Source: Roseateles_C aquae
GTDB lineage: Bacteria > Pseudomonadota > Gammaproteobacteria > Burkholderiales > Burkholderiaceae_C
NCBI RefSeq assembly: GCF_032337115.1
Contig: NZ_JAVXZY010000002.1
Location: 372,001-436,000 of the forward strand
DNA length: 64,000 nucleotides
Direction: 5' to 3'
The notes under the pieces are model-generated. The model did not search any database. It saw only the letters and a list, made by a program, of their open reading frames with translations, and was not told the DNA's origin. A program made the translations under genes and the position numbers. Numbering within the stretch: the first letter of the stretch is position 1; every line of letters starts with the position of its first letter. Positions 26,475 through 35,720 of the stretch are shown piece after piece.

Positions 26475-27677
26475 TCAGGCCAGCCAGTCGCGCAGCCTTG
26501 CATAGACCTGCGGACTGCTCAGCAGCTGCAGATGATTGATGCCGCGCCCACACCATTGGCGCTGCGCCTCGAAGTGCAAGGCACGCGCGGGATCGCGGTG
26601 CTTGCCCAGCGCGCTGGCCACCGGAACCAGCCCATCGCCCAGCCAGCGCGGCCGTTCGCCCTCACTGCGCAGGCTGCCGGCCACGGCGTAGCAGCGCATG
26701 CCTGTGGGCAGCGGCACAGGCTGACGCTGATCGGCGCGCCGCGCAAAGCGATCCTGGCCCACCCAGTCTTCATCGAGCAGATTGCCATGACGCAGATCGG
26801 TGATGCCGGCACTGCGCAACTGGCCCAGCCGCGCCAGCGGCGCCGCATAGGGGCTGGCGCCCAGCAGCAGATCGATCCAGTTGCCGGCCCGCTCCAACGG
26901 CGCCCCATGGTGAGGTGATCCGAGGCAGACCAGATCGGTGACCCGATCAGGCCCGTCCAGGCCCAGCACGTCGGCCTGATGCAAGGCACTGCGCGCCAGC
27001 AGGCCGCCCATGCTGTGGCCCAGCAGCACCACCCGACTCAAAGGCTGGGGCCAGCCCTCGAGCAGCTGCTGCAGCTGCAGCACCAGCGCACGGCCATTCA
27101 GCGAAATGTGTTGGCCGCTGTTGTAGTTCAGATAGACAGGCGTGTAGCCCAGCTCGGCGGCCAGGGCGGCACCGTGGTCGTGCCCGTCGCGCCGCCATTG
27201 ACCGGCGTTCATGCACAGGCCGTGCAGCAACAGCAGCAAGCGATCGCCGGCCGCCGGCAGCTGGGCGCGCAAGGCATCAGGCGCCAAGCTCAAGACCTGA
27301 CCCTCGGCGCTGCGCCACTGCATCGGCAGCGCGAGCGGATTGCCGGTCTGCGCGAGATAGTCGCCCAGCACGCCGTTGAGCACCGCCAGCAGCGCTTCAC
27401 GCTCGGCGCTGGCCGCACTGCTGCCCAGCGCCGGGCCCAGCAGGCCCAGCAGCCCGTCCAGCCCGCCGCCCACCAGGCGGTTGACACCGCGAACGCTGCG
27501 GTACACCAGGCCGGTGATGCCCTTGGTGCGAGCGGCAGCCGGGGGCGGCACGCCCGGCAGCCGGGTGATGCGCTCGTGCATCGCCTCGACCAGGTCGGTC
27601 AAGGCCGCCGTGGCCTCGGTCGCAAGGCGGGCGGCACCGCGCAGATCAGCGGCTCGCGGTCGATGGCTGGCGTTCAT
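26475..27677 (-). CDS. Alpha/beta hydrolase, PGAP1/lipase-like
   Basis: Hydrolase of 400 residues. The lipase box GHSMGGLLAR is preceded by LLLLHGLCMNAGQW (oxyanion region) and a lipase-like GHDHGAALAAELG segment. A late catalytic Asp/His region (GDGLVPVASALG, then GINHLQLLSS) is present. About 150 N-terminal residues form helices rich in Leu/Gly. No clear signal peptide, so it may be cytosolic or membrane-associated. It resembles PGAP1-like esterases/triacylglycerol lipases of Burkholderiales; the substrate is unknown. The ATG at 27677 is used; a GTG at 27695 has no ribosome site. Confidence 0.8.
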   Translation of the reverse strand: MNASHRPRAADLRGAARLATEATAALTDLVEAMHERITRLPGVPPPAAARTKGITGLVYRSVRGVNRLVGGGLDGLLGLLGPALGSSAASAEREALLAVLNGVLGDYLAQTGNPLALPMQWRSAEGQVLSLAPDALRAQLPAAGDRLLLLLHGLCMNAGQWRRDGHDHGAALAAELGYTPVYLNYNSGQHISLNGRALVLQLQQLLEGWPQPLSRVVLLGHSMGGLLARSALHQADVLGLDGPDRVTDLVCLGSPHHGAPLERAGNWIDLLLGASPYAAPLARLGQLRSAGITDLRHGNLLDEDWVGQDRFARRADQRQPVPLPTGMRCYAVAGSLRSEGERPRWLGDGLVPVASALGKHRDPARALHFEAQRQWCGRGINHLQLLSSPQVYARLRDWLA

Positions 27678-27838
27678 CAGGGCTTTCTGAGCCACCGCAG
27701 GAGCACGGCGAGGCCAGTGTGCCAGTGTTTGCCATGCGCCATATAGAGCGCCGGCTCAAGGCTGTCCCCGATGCGGCAGCCTTTGCGGCTGCGCTAGGCT
27801 AGTCTGTGGGAGACACAGCTAACGACACCCCTGCCCTC

Positions 27839-28312
27839 ATGAGCGCGATCATCAGCGTCTTTGACGACGAATTCACCGCCGCCCTGTGCAAGATTTTTGA
27901 GGAGCAGATCGTCTTCAACCAGGTGCTGGGCCTGCGCGTCGAGCAGCTGGCGGCGGAATCGGCCCGCGCGGCCATCACGATGAAGCCTGAGCTGATCGGC
28001 CACTTCACCCATCAACGTCTGCATGGCGGCGTGATCAGCGCCACGCTGGACGCGATGGGCGGCCTGGCGGTGATGGCGGCCATAGGCACCCGGCATCTCG
28101 ATGAAAGTGCGGCAGCGCGGCTGCACCGCTTCGGCAAGCTGGGCACCATCGACCTGCGCATCGACTATCTGCGTCCGGCCACCGGCCCCAGCTTCCACGC
28201 CCATGCCGAGGTCTTGCGCCTGGGCAGCCGCGTGGCCAGCACCCGGATGGAGTTTCGCGACGCCGCCGACCGCCTGCTGGCGACCGGCGCGGCGGCCTAT
28301 ATCGTCTCCTGA
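27839..28312 (+). CDS. PaaI-type hotdog-fold thioesterase
   Basis: Thioesterase of 157 residues with the hotdog signature LHGGVISATLDAMGGLAVMAAIG and, later, TIDLRIDYLRPATG and HAEVLRLGSRVASTRMEF. Enzymes of this type hydrolyse acyl-CoA or aryl-CoA; the substrate here is unknown. A GTG at 27806 would add 11 residues; the ATG at 27839 is chosen, but neither has a strong ribosome site. Its end overlaps the convergent GGDEF gene by 16 nt. Confidence 0.85.
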   Translation: MSAIISVFDDEFTAALCKIFEEQIVFNQVLGLRVEQLAAESARAAITMKPELIGHFTHQRLHGGVISATLDAMGGLAVMAAIGTRHLDESAAARLHRFGKLGTIDLRIDYLRPATGPSFHAHAEVLRLGSRVASTRMEFRDAADRLLATGAAAYIVS

Positions 28313-29832
28313 GACGAGGCGGGCATCGCGTCGCCGGCTCGCAGCCCTCTGCGACGTTCGTGCTCGCGATTGGCGTAGAAGCTGCGCTTCAATGCATACA
28401 TGGCCTCGTCGGCACGCTGCACGGTGAGTTCCATGCGTTCACCGGCTTGCCAGATCGCCAGCCCGGTAGCAAAGCTCAGCGCAAAGCCGCCATGGAACTG
28501 ATTGTTCATCTCCAACAGTTCCTGCAGTTCAGCCACCAGCCGCTCGCCGCGCGCCTGATCAGCATCAGGCAGCAGCAACACAAACTCATCGCCGCCGATC
28601 CGCGAGGCCGACATCGGCGGCTCAATCACCGCCATCAGCACTTCACCAGCCCGGCGCAGCAGCGCGTCGCCTGCGGCGTGTCCGCTCTCGTCGTTGACCT
28701 GCTTGAGCCCGTTGACATCGATCACCAGCACCGCCACCGGCCCCTGCGCCCGCCGTTCCAGCCGCGCCACTTCTTCGCTAAAGAAGCTGCGGTTACCCAG
28801 CTTCGTCAATGGATCATGCTTGCCGAGGTATTCAAGATAGGCCTCGGCCTTTTTGCGCGCGCTGATATCCGTCAGCGAGATCTGCACATGCGACCAGTCG
28901 CTCTCGTGGCCGGGCAGCACAGCGAACTGCATTTGCATATGCATGAGTTCGCCATCCATCGTGTAGTTGATGGTCTCGCGCTGCTGCACCAGCTGCCCGT
29001 TCCAGAGCTCGACCAGCTGCTCGGCAAAGGGCACCAGCACCTCGTCCCGAAGCAAGCGGGGCAGGTTCGAAACCAGACTGGCCTGATCAGCGGCACGAAA
29101 CAGGCGCAGCGTGTGCCGATTGACCTGCAGCACACGGACCTGAGCCAGGCAGTGCCGGATGAATTCTGGATGACCGGCAAGATGAGCGCCAAGATCATGC
29201 ACACCGCTGGCAGACAGGAGATCCAGCTCGCGCTTGACCGCGCTGAAGTCCTCCACCCACAGCGAGACCGGCGAATGCTCGAACAAGGCGGCCGCATACT
29301 GCTCGGCGCGCTGCAGCGCCAGCCGCGCTCGTTCACGCTCGCTGATGTCTTCAAGCGCCAGCAAGACCCGACCCCAGTTCTGCTCATGACCGGGCAGCAC
29401 ACGGATCTGCAGCATCACATCGAGCCGTCGCCCATCCAGCGTGTAGTTGACAGCCGAACAGCTGAAGCTCAAACGCCCTTCCCAGAGGTGCACCAGCTCC
29501 GGCACCAGGTGCTCAAGCAGATCGCCGCGAAAGACTTCGTCGAGTCGGGCCAGCAGCGTGGCTGCGTCCGGCGCGCCGAGCAGTTGCACGCTGCGCTCAT
29601 TGACACGTAGCACCCTGAGCTTGCGGATGCAGGCCTGCACATGGGCCGGGTCCTGCCCCAGGTGCGCATGGAGGTCGACCACGCCCATCGAGCGCCATGC
29701 CGCGAACAAGCGAGCCAGGCCGGAGAAGTCCTCCAGCCACAAGGAGACCGGCGCCAGCTCAAACAAGGTTGCCCAGGCAGCGTCGGCGGGATCGTCCAGC
29801 GACGCAACAGCTGGGATATCGGTGTCATTCAT
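28297..29832 (-). CDS. Diguanylate cyclase with two tandem PAS-like modules
   Basis: Signalling protein of 511 residues that likely makes cyclic di-GMP. Two related PAS-like modules of about 150 residues come first; each begins with LF(E)-x-PVSLW(L/V)EDFS and ends with DIS(E/A)R. The GGDEF domain has an intact active site (SRIGGDEFVLLL) and the NG-DPLTKLGNR start. An RxxD inhibitory site is not obvious. No transmembrane segment is present, so sensing is cytosolic. ATG 29832 is chosen (9 nt after an AGG); 29838 is another ATG. It converges on the thioesterase gene with a 16-nt overlap. Confidence 0.85.
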   Translation of the reverse strand: MNDTDIPAVASLDDPADAAWATLFELAPVSLWLEDFSGLARLFAAWRSMGVVDLHAHLGQDPAHVQACIRKLRVLRVNERSVQLLGAPDAATLLARLDEVFRGDLLEHLVPELVHLWEGRLSFSCSAVNYTLDGRRLDVMLQIRVLPGHEQNWGRVLLALEDISERERARLALQRAEQYAAALFEHSPVSLWVEDFSAVKRELDLLSASGVHDLGAHLAGHPEFIRHCLAQVRVLQVNRHTLRLFRAADQASLVSNLPRLLRDEVLVPFAEQLVELWNGQLVQQRETINYTMDGELMHMQMQFAVLPGHESDWSHVQISLTDISARKKAEAYLEYLGKHDPLTKLGNRSFFSEEVARLERRAQGPVAVLVIDVNGLKQVNDESGHAAGDALLRRAGEVLMAVIEPPMSASRIGGDEFVLLLPDADQARGERLVAELQELLEMNNQFHGGFALSFATGLAIWQAGERMELTVQRADEAMYALKRSFYANREHERRRGLRAGDAMPASSQETI

Positions 29833-30063
29833 CGGCATCGCCTGTGTGAGAGCATCAAATGCTGCCACGCCCACGTCTGCCAGCGCCACAGGGATTACAA
29901 GCAGAGTCCGCGTCCGGGTCTACGTCTTCGTTTAAGCGGCGCTTCGTCGCCACACCGACGCAGCGCAGCCGCCGAGCCGGCGCCAAAAGAATGGCGAAAC
30001 CGTGCCTTCATCGCCGTGGCGACTGAGGCCTGCGGGCCCAGGCGGCACAACGCCCGGCCGGGC

Positions 30064-30690
30064 TCAGGCATGCACGACCTTGACCCGGTAGGCACAGCGC
30101 CGCGCACCGGCCAGCAGGTGCTCATCGCGCCGCACCGCGACGCCCTTCCCCAGGCAGTACTGAAACAGCGCCAGCTCCGAACGACAGAAGCCTTGGCAGG
30201 CGCTGGCCGCCGCACAGATCGGGCAATGGTCCTCGACCAGCAGCCAGTCCGGCCCGTCGCGTTCCAGTCGCGCCATATAGCCCTCTTCGGCGCGCAGCGC
30301 ACAGAGCCGGCGCAGGCGTTCTGCCAGGCCGCGCGCAGTGGCCAGCCGCGCCAGATAGCGATCGCGGACGCTGGCCTCGCGGGCAGCGATCAAGCGCTCC
30401 AGCCCCTCCGGGCCGAACAGGGCCGCCGTTTGCTCGATCAGCTGCAGCGCCAGCTCGCCATGCCGATCCGGAAAGCGGCCATGGCCGGTGGCCGTCAGCC
30501 GCCACAGCCGCTTGGGTCGGCCGGGACCGTCAACATGATCGCTGCTGCTGACCAGGCCTTGCTCCAGCAGCTGCTGCAGCTGCTTGTGCGCCCCCATCGG
30601 CGTGATGGCCAGGGCCGCGGCCAGCGTTGCCGCCGATTGCTCGCCGCGGCTCTTCAGCTGAAACAGCAGGGCGTCGGCGGCGGACTTCAT
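30064..30690 (-). CDS. Helix-turn-helix regulator with C-terminal cysteine cluster (COG2345/SufR-like)
   Basis: Transcription factor of 208 residues. An N-terminal winged helix (LKSRGEQSAATLAAALAITPMGAHKQLQQLLEQGLV) is followed by a ligand or cluster domain. The cysteine pattern DHCPICAAASACQGFC plus C near RRCAYRV, together with the EH-x4-GARRC ending, resembles SufR-type Fe-S sensors of COG2345. It is cotranscribed with the MFS gene through an ATGA overlap (30687-30690) and probably acts on the inverted repeat at 32036-32060 upstream of that gene. The ligand (Fe-S cluster or metal) is inferred. Confidence 0.75.
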   Translation of the reverse strand: MKSAADALLFQLKSRGEQSAATLAAALAITPMGAHKQLQQLLEQGLVSSSDHVDGPGRPKRLWRLTATGHGRFPDRHGELALQLIEQTAALFGPEGLERLIAAREASVRDRYLARLATARGLAERLRRLCALRAEEGYMARLERDGPDWLLVEDHCPICAAASACQGFCRSELALFQYCLGKGVAVRRDEHLLAGARRCAYRVKVVHA

Positions 30691-31943
30691 TGCTTCGCCT
30701 CACTGGCGGCCAGGCGCAGCAAGAGGCCGGCCGCCAGCAGACACATCAGGCCGCCCAGGCCCATGATCCAGCGGGTCGACAGCAAGGCCAGCAGGCCGCC
30801 GCCCAAGGCGGTGATCACATTGCCCAGGCAGAAGATGGTCGACAGCAGGCCCATCACCCGCCCCTGCCCATGGGCAGCAAAGCGCTCGGACATCCAGGCC
30901 GGCAGCACCGCGTTGTACAGCGCCAGCGGTGCGCCCAGTGCCATGATCACCAGCAGACCGGCCCGCCCGGGCAATGCTGCCAGCAGCAGCAGGCCGACGG
31001 CGGCCAATAGCGCCATCTTGGCGGCGCGTCCGAGCGGATGAGCAGCCTGACCGCCAAAGCGACCGGCTGCCACGCTGGCCAGCGTCATCAGCGCGCATTG
31101 GCCGGCCGTGACCAGGGCAATGCCGCGGCTGTCCAGGCCGGCGTTTTCCAGCATCCACAGCGGTGCGAATTCATAGAGGCCGTTCAGGCCCACGGTATAG
31201 ACCAGCTGCAGCACAAAGAGCCGTGCCAGCACGGCGTCCTGCTTCAAGAGGCCGAAGGCCTGCTGCTCGCGCATCGCCTGCCACAAGGCCGGGCTCGCAC
31301 CCTGATGCTTAGCCGCCGGCACACCCAGTCCCAGAACAAGCAGGCAAGGCAGCATCGCCAGCCCAGCCAGGACAAATGGGACGGGTTCGCCCAAGGGCAG
31401 CGTCAGCCCGCCTACCAAGGGTCCAAGCAACCAGCCGGCATACAGGCAGGCATTCAGCCAGGCAAAGGCGCGCGTGCGATCCACCTGGGCATGCATATCG
31501 GCCAGCAGCGCCCTTGCCACCGCCACATTGCCCTCGGTCACGCCAGTCAGGAAGCGCGCCAGCACAAACAGCAGGTACTGGCGCTGCGCCAGCGCCAGCG
31601 CACTGAGCAGATAGCCGATCAGCGTGGCCAGCAGGGTGACGCTGAGCACCGCACGGCGACCATAACGATCCGACAGCGGCGCAATGAACAGGCTGCCCAG
31701 CAGAATGCCCAGCGGATTGGCCGCCAGCGCGATGCCCATCAGCAGCTTGGGATCCTGGCCTGCAAAGTGGGTGAAGCCATCAACCGCGCCACTGACGAAA
31801 ATCGGCGCCAGGATGGGATAAGGCATGGCAACGCCGGCCGTGCTCATCAGTGCCAGGGCGCACACGGCGGCTACCACCCACATCGGATGGCGCAGCGGGG
31901 TCAGGTCTTGCGCGGGCTCAGCACCCGGGGAGATTGCGCTCAT
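30687..31943 (-). CDS. Major facilitator superfamily transporter
   Basis: Drug or metabolite transporter of 418 residues with about 12 hydrophobic segments. The MFS motif-A loop DRYGRR is in the second cytosolic loop, followed by motif-C-like glycines (GPLVGG). The start at 31943 (MSAISPGAEPAQDL) leaves a cytosolic N-terminus before the first helix (WVVAAVCALALMSTAGVAMPYPILAPIF). The regulator gene overlaps its 3' end by ATGA, giving an MFS-regulator operon. A strong inverted repeat lies about 95 nt upstream. Substrate is unknown. Confidence 0.88.
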   Translation of the reverse strand: MSAISPGAEPAQDLTPLRHPMWVVAAVCALALMSTAGVAMPYPILAPIFVSGAVDGFTHFAGQDPKLLMGIALAANPLGILLGSLFIAPLSDRYGRRAVLSVTLLATLIGYLLSALALAQRQYLLFVLARFLTGVTEGNVAVARALLADMHAQVDRTRAFAWLNACLYAGWLLGPLVGGLTLPLGEPVPFVLAGLAMLPCLLVLGLGVPAAKHQGASPALWQAMREQQAFGLLKQDAVLARLFVLQLVYTVGLNGLYEFAPLWMLENAGLDSRGIALVTAGQCALMTLASVAAGRFGGQAAHPLGRAAKMALLAAVGLLLLAALPGRAGLLVIMALGAPLALYNAVLPAWMSERFAAHGQGRVMGLLSTIFCLGNVITALGGGLLALLSTRWIMGLGGLMCLLAAGLLLRLAASEAKQ

Positions 31944-32035
31944 GCTCGGCCTGCGCAAGAGGAGTGCTGCAATCGCTTGCGGCAACGGGGACTGGTGCGT
32001 GAATTCATGGCCGGCATCATGCATGGATCTTCGGC

Positions 32036-32060
32036 ATAAATAAACCAATAGTTTATTTAT
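32036..32060. promoter_or_regulatory. Inverted-repeat operator (ATAAATAAAC-N5-GTTTATTTAT)
   Basis: Perfect 10-bp arms ATAAATAAAC (32036-32045) and GTTTATTTAT (32051-32060) separated by 5 bp (CAATA). It is an AT-rich island in high-GC DNA, between the MFS gene (minus) and the phosphatase gene (plus). It is the obvious target for the winged-helix regulator in the MFS operon (inference). Confidence 0.75.
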
Positions 32061-32149
32061 CCATGATGTCGGCAGGCCTACGCGAGCCGTGGGCGAATGT
32101 CGCCCAAACAGGGCCTTGCTGGCACCACGCCGTGCAGCAAAATCCGTCC

Positions 32150-32626
32150 ATGGCTTTTCGTGCGATCGCTCTCCCTCCGTCGATCAAGGGTCGGCTCTGG
32201 CTGCATTCAATGCCGGGGCGGCTGGAGTCGTTCGGCGCCTTTCTTGACGAAGCGCGGCTGCGCCAGCTGAACCTAGTGGTCTGCCTGAACCCACTGGAAG
32301 AAGTCGCCCAGCTCTCGCCGGCGTATCACAAGGCCATCGCTGAAGGGCGCCTGCCATTTCGTTGGCAGCATCTGCCGATGCGCGATTTCGGGCTCGGCGC
32401 CGATCCGGCCGCCTTCCGCCTGGGCGTCCAGCAGTTGGCCCATTCGATGGAGCTGGGCGAACAGGCCTTGCTGCACTGCGCTGCCGGCATGGGCCGCACC
32501 GGCACGGTGGCGGCCTGCACCTTGAAAGTCCTGGGACTGAGCAGCGCAGAGGCGCTGCATGCGGTGCGCCAGGCAGGCTCCAATCCGCAGTCGGCCATGC
32601 AAAGTGGCTGGATCGAGCAGTTCTAA
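32150..32626 (+). CDS. Dual-specificity/tyrosine phosphatase-like protein
   Basis: Protein phosphatase of 158 residues with the Cx5R signature [11 protein letters not shown]: nucleophile Cys110 and phosphate-binding Arg116, with a general-acid Asp79 in LPMRDFGLG. The short length is close to minimal DSP/CDC14-like phosphatases. Substrate (protein, polysaccharide or lipid) is unknown. The start at 32150 ([14 protein letters not shown]) is chosen; upstream frame residues are not family-like and would overlap the operator. It is divergent from the MFS operon. Confidence 0.85.
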   Translation: MAFRAIALPPSIKGRLWLHSMPGRLESFGAFLDEARLRQLNLVVCLNPLEEVAQLSPAYHKAIAEGRLPFRWQHLPMRDFGLGADPAAFRLGVQQLAHSMELGEQALLHCAAGMGRTGTVAACTLKVLGLSSAEALHAVRQAGSNPQSAMQSGWIEQF

Positions 32627-32786
32627 CTCCTGTCGACAGGCCCTGCCGCCACGGACGGACGGTGCAATAGCAGGGCCGATATCGCCCTGATCGGCCTGAC
32701 AGACGCTTGGCCTGTGCCTAAGCTTGGCTGTTGAAGTGCGTGCCGCCAATCCATGGGTGAGCCGCCTGCCCCCAGCGGAGATTCCT

Positions 32787-34982
32787 ATGAGCCGGCGCCA
32801 GCGCCCCGTCCAAGCCCTACTCAGCGGTACCTTGCTGCCGCTGGCCCTCGTCCTCAGCGCCTGTGGTGGCGGGGGGGGCAGCAGCCCAGCGCCCAGCCCT
32901 GTTCCAACCCCAACGCCAACGCCGATTCCTGTACCGGTGCCTAGCCCGGCCCCCGCGCCCCTACCCACGCCCACGCCCACGCCCACGCCCACGCCCACGC
33001 CCACGCCAACGCCAACGCCAACGCCAACGCCCACACCCACACCCACACCCACACCCACACCCACACCCACACCCACACCCACACCCACGCCAACGCCAAC
33101 GCCCACACCCACACCCACACCCACACCCACACCCACACCCACACCCACACCCACGCCAACGCCAACGCCCACACCCACACCCACGCCAGCCAGCGGCGTG
33201 GTGGCTGCCGGCATCCCTTTGTTTGGCGCGAAGTTGCGGGTCGTCGACGGCAGCGGCGCGACCATCGCCAGCGGCCTCTCGGTAGCCGCAGACGGCAGCT
33301 ACGGTCCGATTCCACTGATTGGCAAAAGCCCGTTTCGCCTGGAGGCTTGCGGCATGGTCGGTGAGCGTTTTCGCTGCGTGCACGGACTGACCCAAACCGG
33401 TGGCGCGACTCAGCTCACGCCATTGGGTACGGCGGTGATGGTTTTGGCCAGCAGCCAGCTGCCCGAGGACCTTCTAACCGGCACAGTTGGCGGCCTAGAC
33501 AGCATCAACATCGCCAAGGCACAAACGCAGTTGCGCAACGCCATCGCTCCAGCACTGCTGGATGCGGGAATGAGTAGCAATGCAGACCTGCTGAGCGATG
33601 CGCTGATTCCCGCCTCCCGCCAAGGCTACGACAGGCTGCTCGATGGCTTGGCCATCACTATCGCCAAGGATGTGAAGCCCTACGTCCAGATCAGCCCCAG
33701 GCTCGGCAGCGGAAATGTCTACCTTGAGCCTGGCACTACACAAGGGCAGATCGCAGTACCTGCCCAGCTGGCCAGCACAGACTTAAGCGGCATCGACACC
33801 TTTGCTCGTGCCATGACCGCGGCGCTGAAAAGCAGCGGCGATTGCAGCGGCGGCATTGCTGATCTGATGGCCAGCGATGCCCGTTTCACGCCCGAGGGCA
33901 GCGTCGCCTTGGTCGGCGGCCCTCAGGTCGCCTCTGGCATGTGCGCCTTCTTCAACGGCTTCTTCAGCAACGGCCCGGCGCTGTGGGGCTACACCATGCC
34001 CAGCCCCGATCTGCTGAGCTGCGATTTAGGCGGCAGCATGCCCTTGTGCCGCATAAAACTGCTGTTGCGAGCCGAATCGGGCCAAGCCAAGAATCTCGGC
34101 GAAGTGCTGTTGCGCAAGGAAGGAGACAGTTGGCGTTTCGTCGGAGAGCCCACGACCTTGAATGTGCGCACTGATACTGCCGTGCTGCTGCAAAGGCGCG
34201 TCGATGGGGCGACGGTCGTCGACAGTTACAGCCGCTCACTGGGTCTGTTCATTCCGGTGCAGATTGGTTTGAACTGCGTTCGCGTGACCCAGCTGGACCA
34301 GTCCGGCCTCAACCAGACCTTGGCATTTTTCAAGCCCCTGCCTGCTGCGACCTGGATGTCTCTGCTCCGCATGGATGCGGATGATGGCCCGGCAGCGGTA
34401 GTGCTTGGTCAAGGTACGGCACGCGTCAATGACGACGTGTGGATTCCACTGGCGACCGGCAGCAGCGGCGACGACATTGCGCGCAATGTCATGCGCGCTG
34501 GCCCGACGCTGACTTTGCTCTTCTACTCGAACGCCGGCTGCACAACGCCCTACATCCCAAGCGGCTTTACGCTCCCGGGCATGCGCATCAACTTGCCCGC
34601 CACGCCGCCCTTGGATGTGCAACTGCCGACGCTGCCGTGGCCCAGCCTCAGCACCGCCAGCCGAATCGTCCTGAGTGCCTTGACCAGTGCTGCCAATGCT
34701 CCCATCAAGCTGAACCTGACCTGGACACAAGCGGCCGCAAGCCTTGGTCTTGAGAGCTTGTCTCTCTGTGGGCCGGCGGGTTGCGCTGCCGCCAAGCTGG
34801 GCAGTGTCGCCCTCAGCGGCGCTGCGACCAGCGCCAGTCTGGCTGCGACGGCCGGCAGCAGCGGCCTGGTCGCCAACCAAATGAAAACCTTGCGCCTGAG
34901 TGGCAGAAGCGGCGATGGCCTGCTGATGACCGTCGACTTCCAGAGCTGCACCCAACAGACCGCCGGGCAAAGCTGCCACTGA
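32787..34982 (+). CDS. Large lipoprotein with long Pro/Thr linker
   Basis: Predicted lipoprotein of 731 residues. The lipobox is VLSAC (Cys26), followed by a Gly/Ser stretch and a Pro-Thr dipeptide linker of roughly 100 residues (about 35-138). The large C-terminal region starts with [21 protein letters not shown], which resembles a carboxypeptidase-like or carrier beta-fold, and later carries [15 protein letters not shown]. No enzyme motif is recognised. It is probably a surface lipoprotein held away from the membrane by the linker. The ATG at 32787 has GGAG 6 nt upstream. Confidence 0.8.
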   Translation: MSRRQRPVQALLSGTLLPLALVLSACGGGGGSSPAPSPVPTPTPTPIPVPVPSPAPAPLPTPTPTPTPTPTPTPTPTPTPTPTPTPTPTPTPTPTPTPTPTPTPTPTPTPTPTPTPTPTPTPTPTPTPTPTPTPASGVVAAGIPLFGAKLRVVDGSGATIASGLSVAADGSYGPIPLIGKSPFRLEACGMVGERFRCVHGLTQTGGATQLTPLGTAVMVLASSQLPEDLLTGTVGGLDSINIAKAQTQLRNAIAPALLDAGMSSNADLLSDALIPASRQGYDRLLDGLAITIAKDVKPYVQISPRLGSGNVYLEPGTTQGQIAVPAQLASTDLSGIDTFARAMTAALKSSGDCSGGIADLMASDARFTPEGSVALVGGPQVASGMCAFFNGFFSNGPALWGYTMPSPDLLSCDLGGSMPLCRIKLLLRAESGQAKNLGEVLLRKEGDSWRFVGEPTTLNVRTDTAVLLQRRVDGATVVDSYSRSLGLFIPVQIGLNCVRVTQLDQSGLNQTLAFFKPLPAATWMSLLRMDADDGPAAVVLGQGTARVNDDVWIPLATGSSGDDIARNVMRAGPTLTLLFYSNAGCTTPYIPSGFTLPGMRINLPATPPLDVQLPTLPWPSLSTASRIVLSALTSAANAPIKLNLTWTQAAASLGLESLSLCGPAGCAAAKLGSVALSGAATSASLAATAGSSGLVANQMKTLRLSGRSGDGLLMTVDFQSCTQQTAGQSCH
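32962..33187. repeat. Hexanucleotide CCCACG/CCCACA/CCAACG repeat array
   Basis: About 220 bp of in-frame hexamers encoding Pro-Thr dipeptides. Variant units are grouped: blocks of CCAACG near 33003-33030, 33086-33103 and 33149-33166 separate longer CCCACA blocks. The second and third CCAACG blocks are 63 bp apart, indicating duplication of a larger unit. Such arrays are prone to slippage, so copy number may vary between strains. Confidence 0.9.
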
Positions 34983-35003
34983 GTCAGGGCCGACAATGGC
35001 ACC

Positions 35004-35720
35004 ATGACCACAGCGCCCAGATCTGCCGGCATGGCCAGCTGTTCAGCAATGTCCAGTTGGCCATCAACCACAAGCAGCAGCCCTCTGCCACTCACTATTG
35101 AGGTGCTGCACGCCGACGAAAAGTTGGTGCTGGTCAACAAACCCAGCGGCCTGCTCTCGGTGCCTGGCCGTGGCGAGGACAAGCAGGACTGCGCCAGCGC
35201 CCGCGTCCAGGCCCGCTTCGCCGATGCGCTGATCGTCCATCGGCTGGACATGGCCACCTCGGGCCTGTTGCTCCTGGCGCGTGGACCCGAGATGCAGCGC
35301 CAACTCAGTGCCGCATTCGCCGGACGCGAGGTGCACAAGCGCTACGAAGCGCTGGTCAGCGGCCTGCCCGAGCGCGACGAGTTTGAAATCGCGCTACCGC
35401 TGCGCACCGACTGGCCGAACCGGCCGCGGCAGATGGTCTGCCTCACCGAGGGCAAGCCTTCGCTGACGCGGGTGCGGGTGCTGTCGCGCGACGCGGTGGC
35501 ACAGTGCAGCCGCCTGGCGCTGGAACCGGTCACCGGCCGCTCGCACCAGTTGCGCGTGCATCTGCAAGCCGCCGGCCATGCCATCCTGGGCGATGCGCTC
35601 TACGCCAGCCCGGCCGACCAGGCCCGGGCGCCCCGGCTGATGCTGCATGCCTGCGCGCTCAGCCTGCCGGCGCTCGGCGACTGTCCGGCCCGGCAGTTCT
35701 ACTGCCCGCCGCCGTTCTGA
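35004..35720 (+). CDS. RluA-family pseudouridine synthase
   Basis: Pseudouridine synthase of 238 residues acting on rRNA or tRNA. The catalytic motif HRLDMATSGLLL supplies the essential Asp. RluA landmarks follow: HKRYEALVSG, PVTGRSHQLRVHL and GDALYA. It lacks an S4 domain. The N-terminal 30 residues are Ser-rich and atypical; the core begins near ITIEVLHADEKLVLVNKPSGLLSVPG, so a later start is possible, but ATG 35004 is the first clear one. The target U is not known. It overlaps the convergent membrane-protein gene by 22 nt. Confidence 0.88.
   Translation: MTTAPRSAGMASCSAMSSWPSTTSSSPLPLTIEVLHADEKLVLVNKPSGLLSVPGRGEDKQDCASARVQARFADALIVHRLDMATSGLLLLARGPEMQRQLSAAFAGREVHKRYEALVSGLPERDEFEIALPLRTDWPNRPRQMVCLTEGKPSLTRVRVLSRDAVAQCSRLALEPVTGRSHQLRVHLQAAGHAILGDALYASPADQARAPRLMLHACALSLPALGDCPARQFYCPPPF

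Noticed and set aside
32036..32060. Transcription terminator
   Set aside because: AT-rich arms would form a weak stem and no T run follows in a useful position. Operator is the better reading.
32273..33265. Minus-strand Val-Gly repeat protein
   Set aside because: It is the reverse reading of the Pro/Thr linker of the lipoprotein, which has a signal peptide and lipobox.
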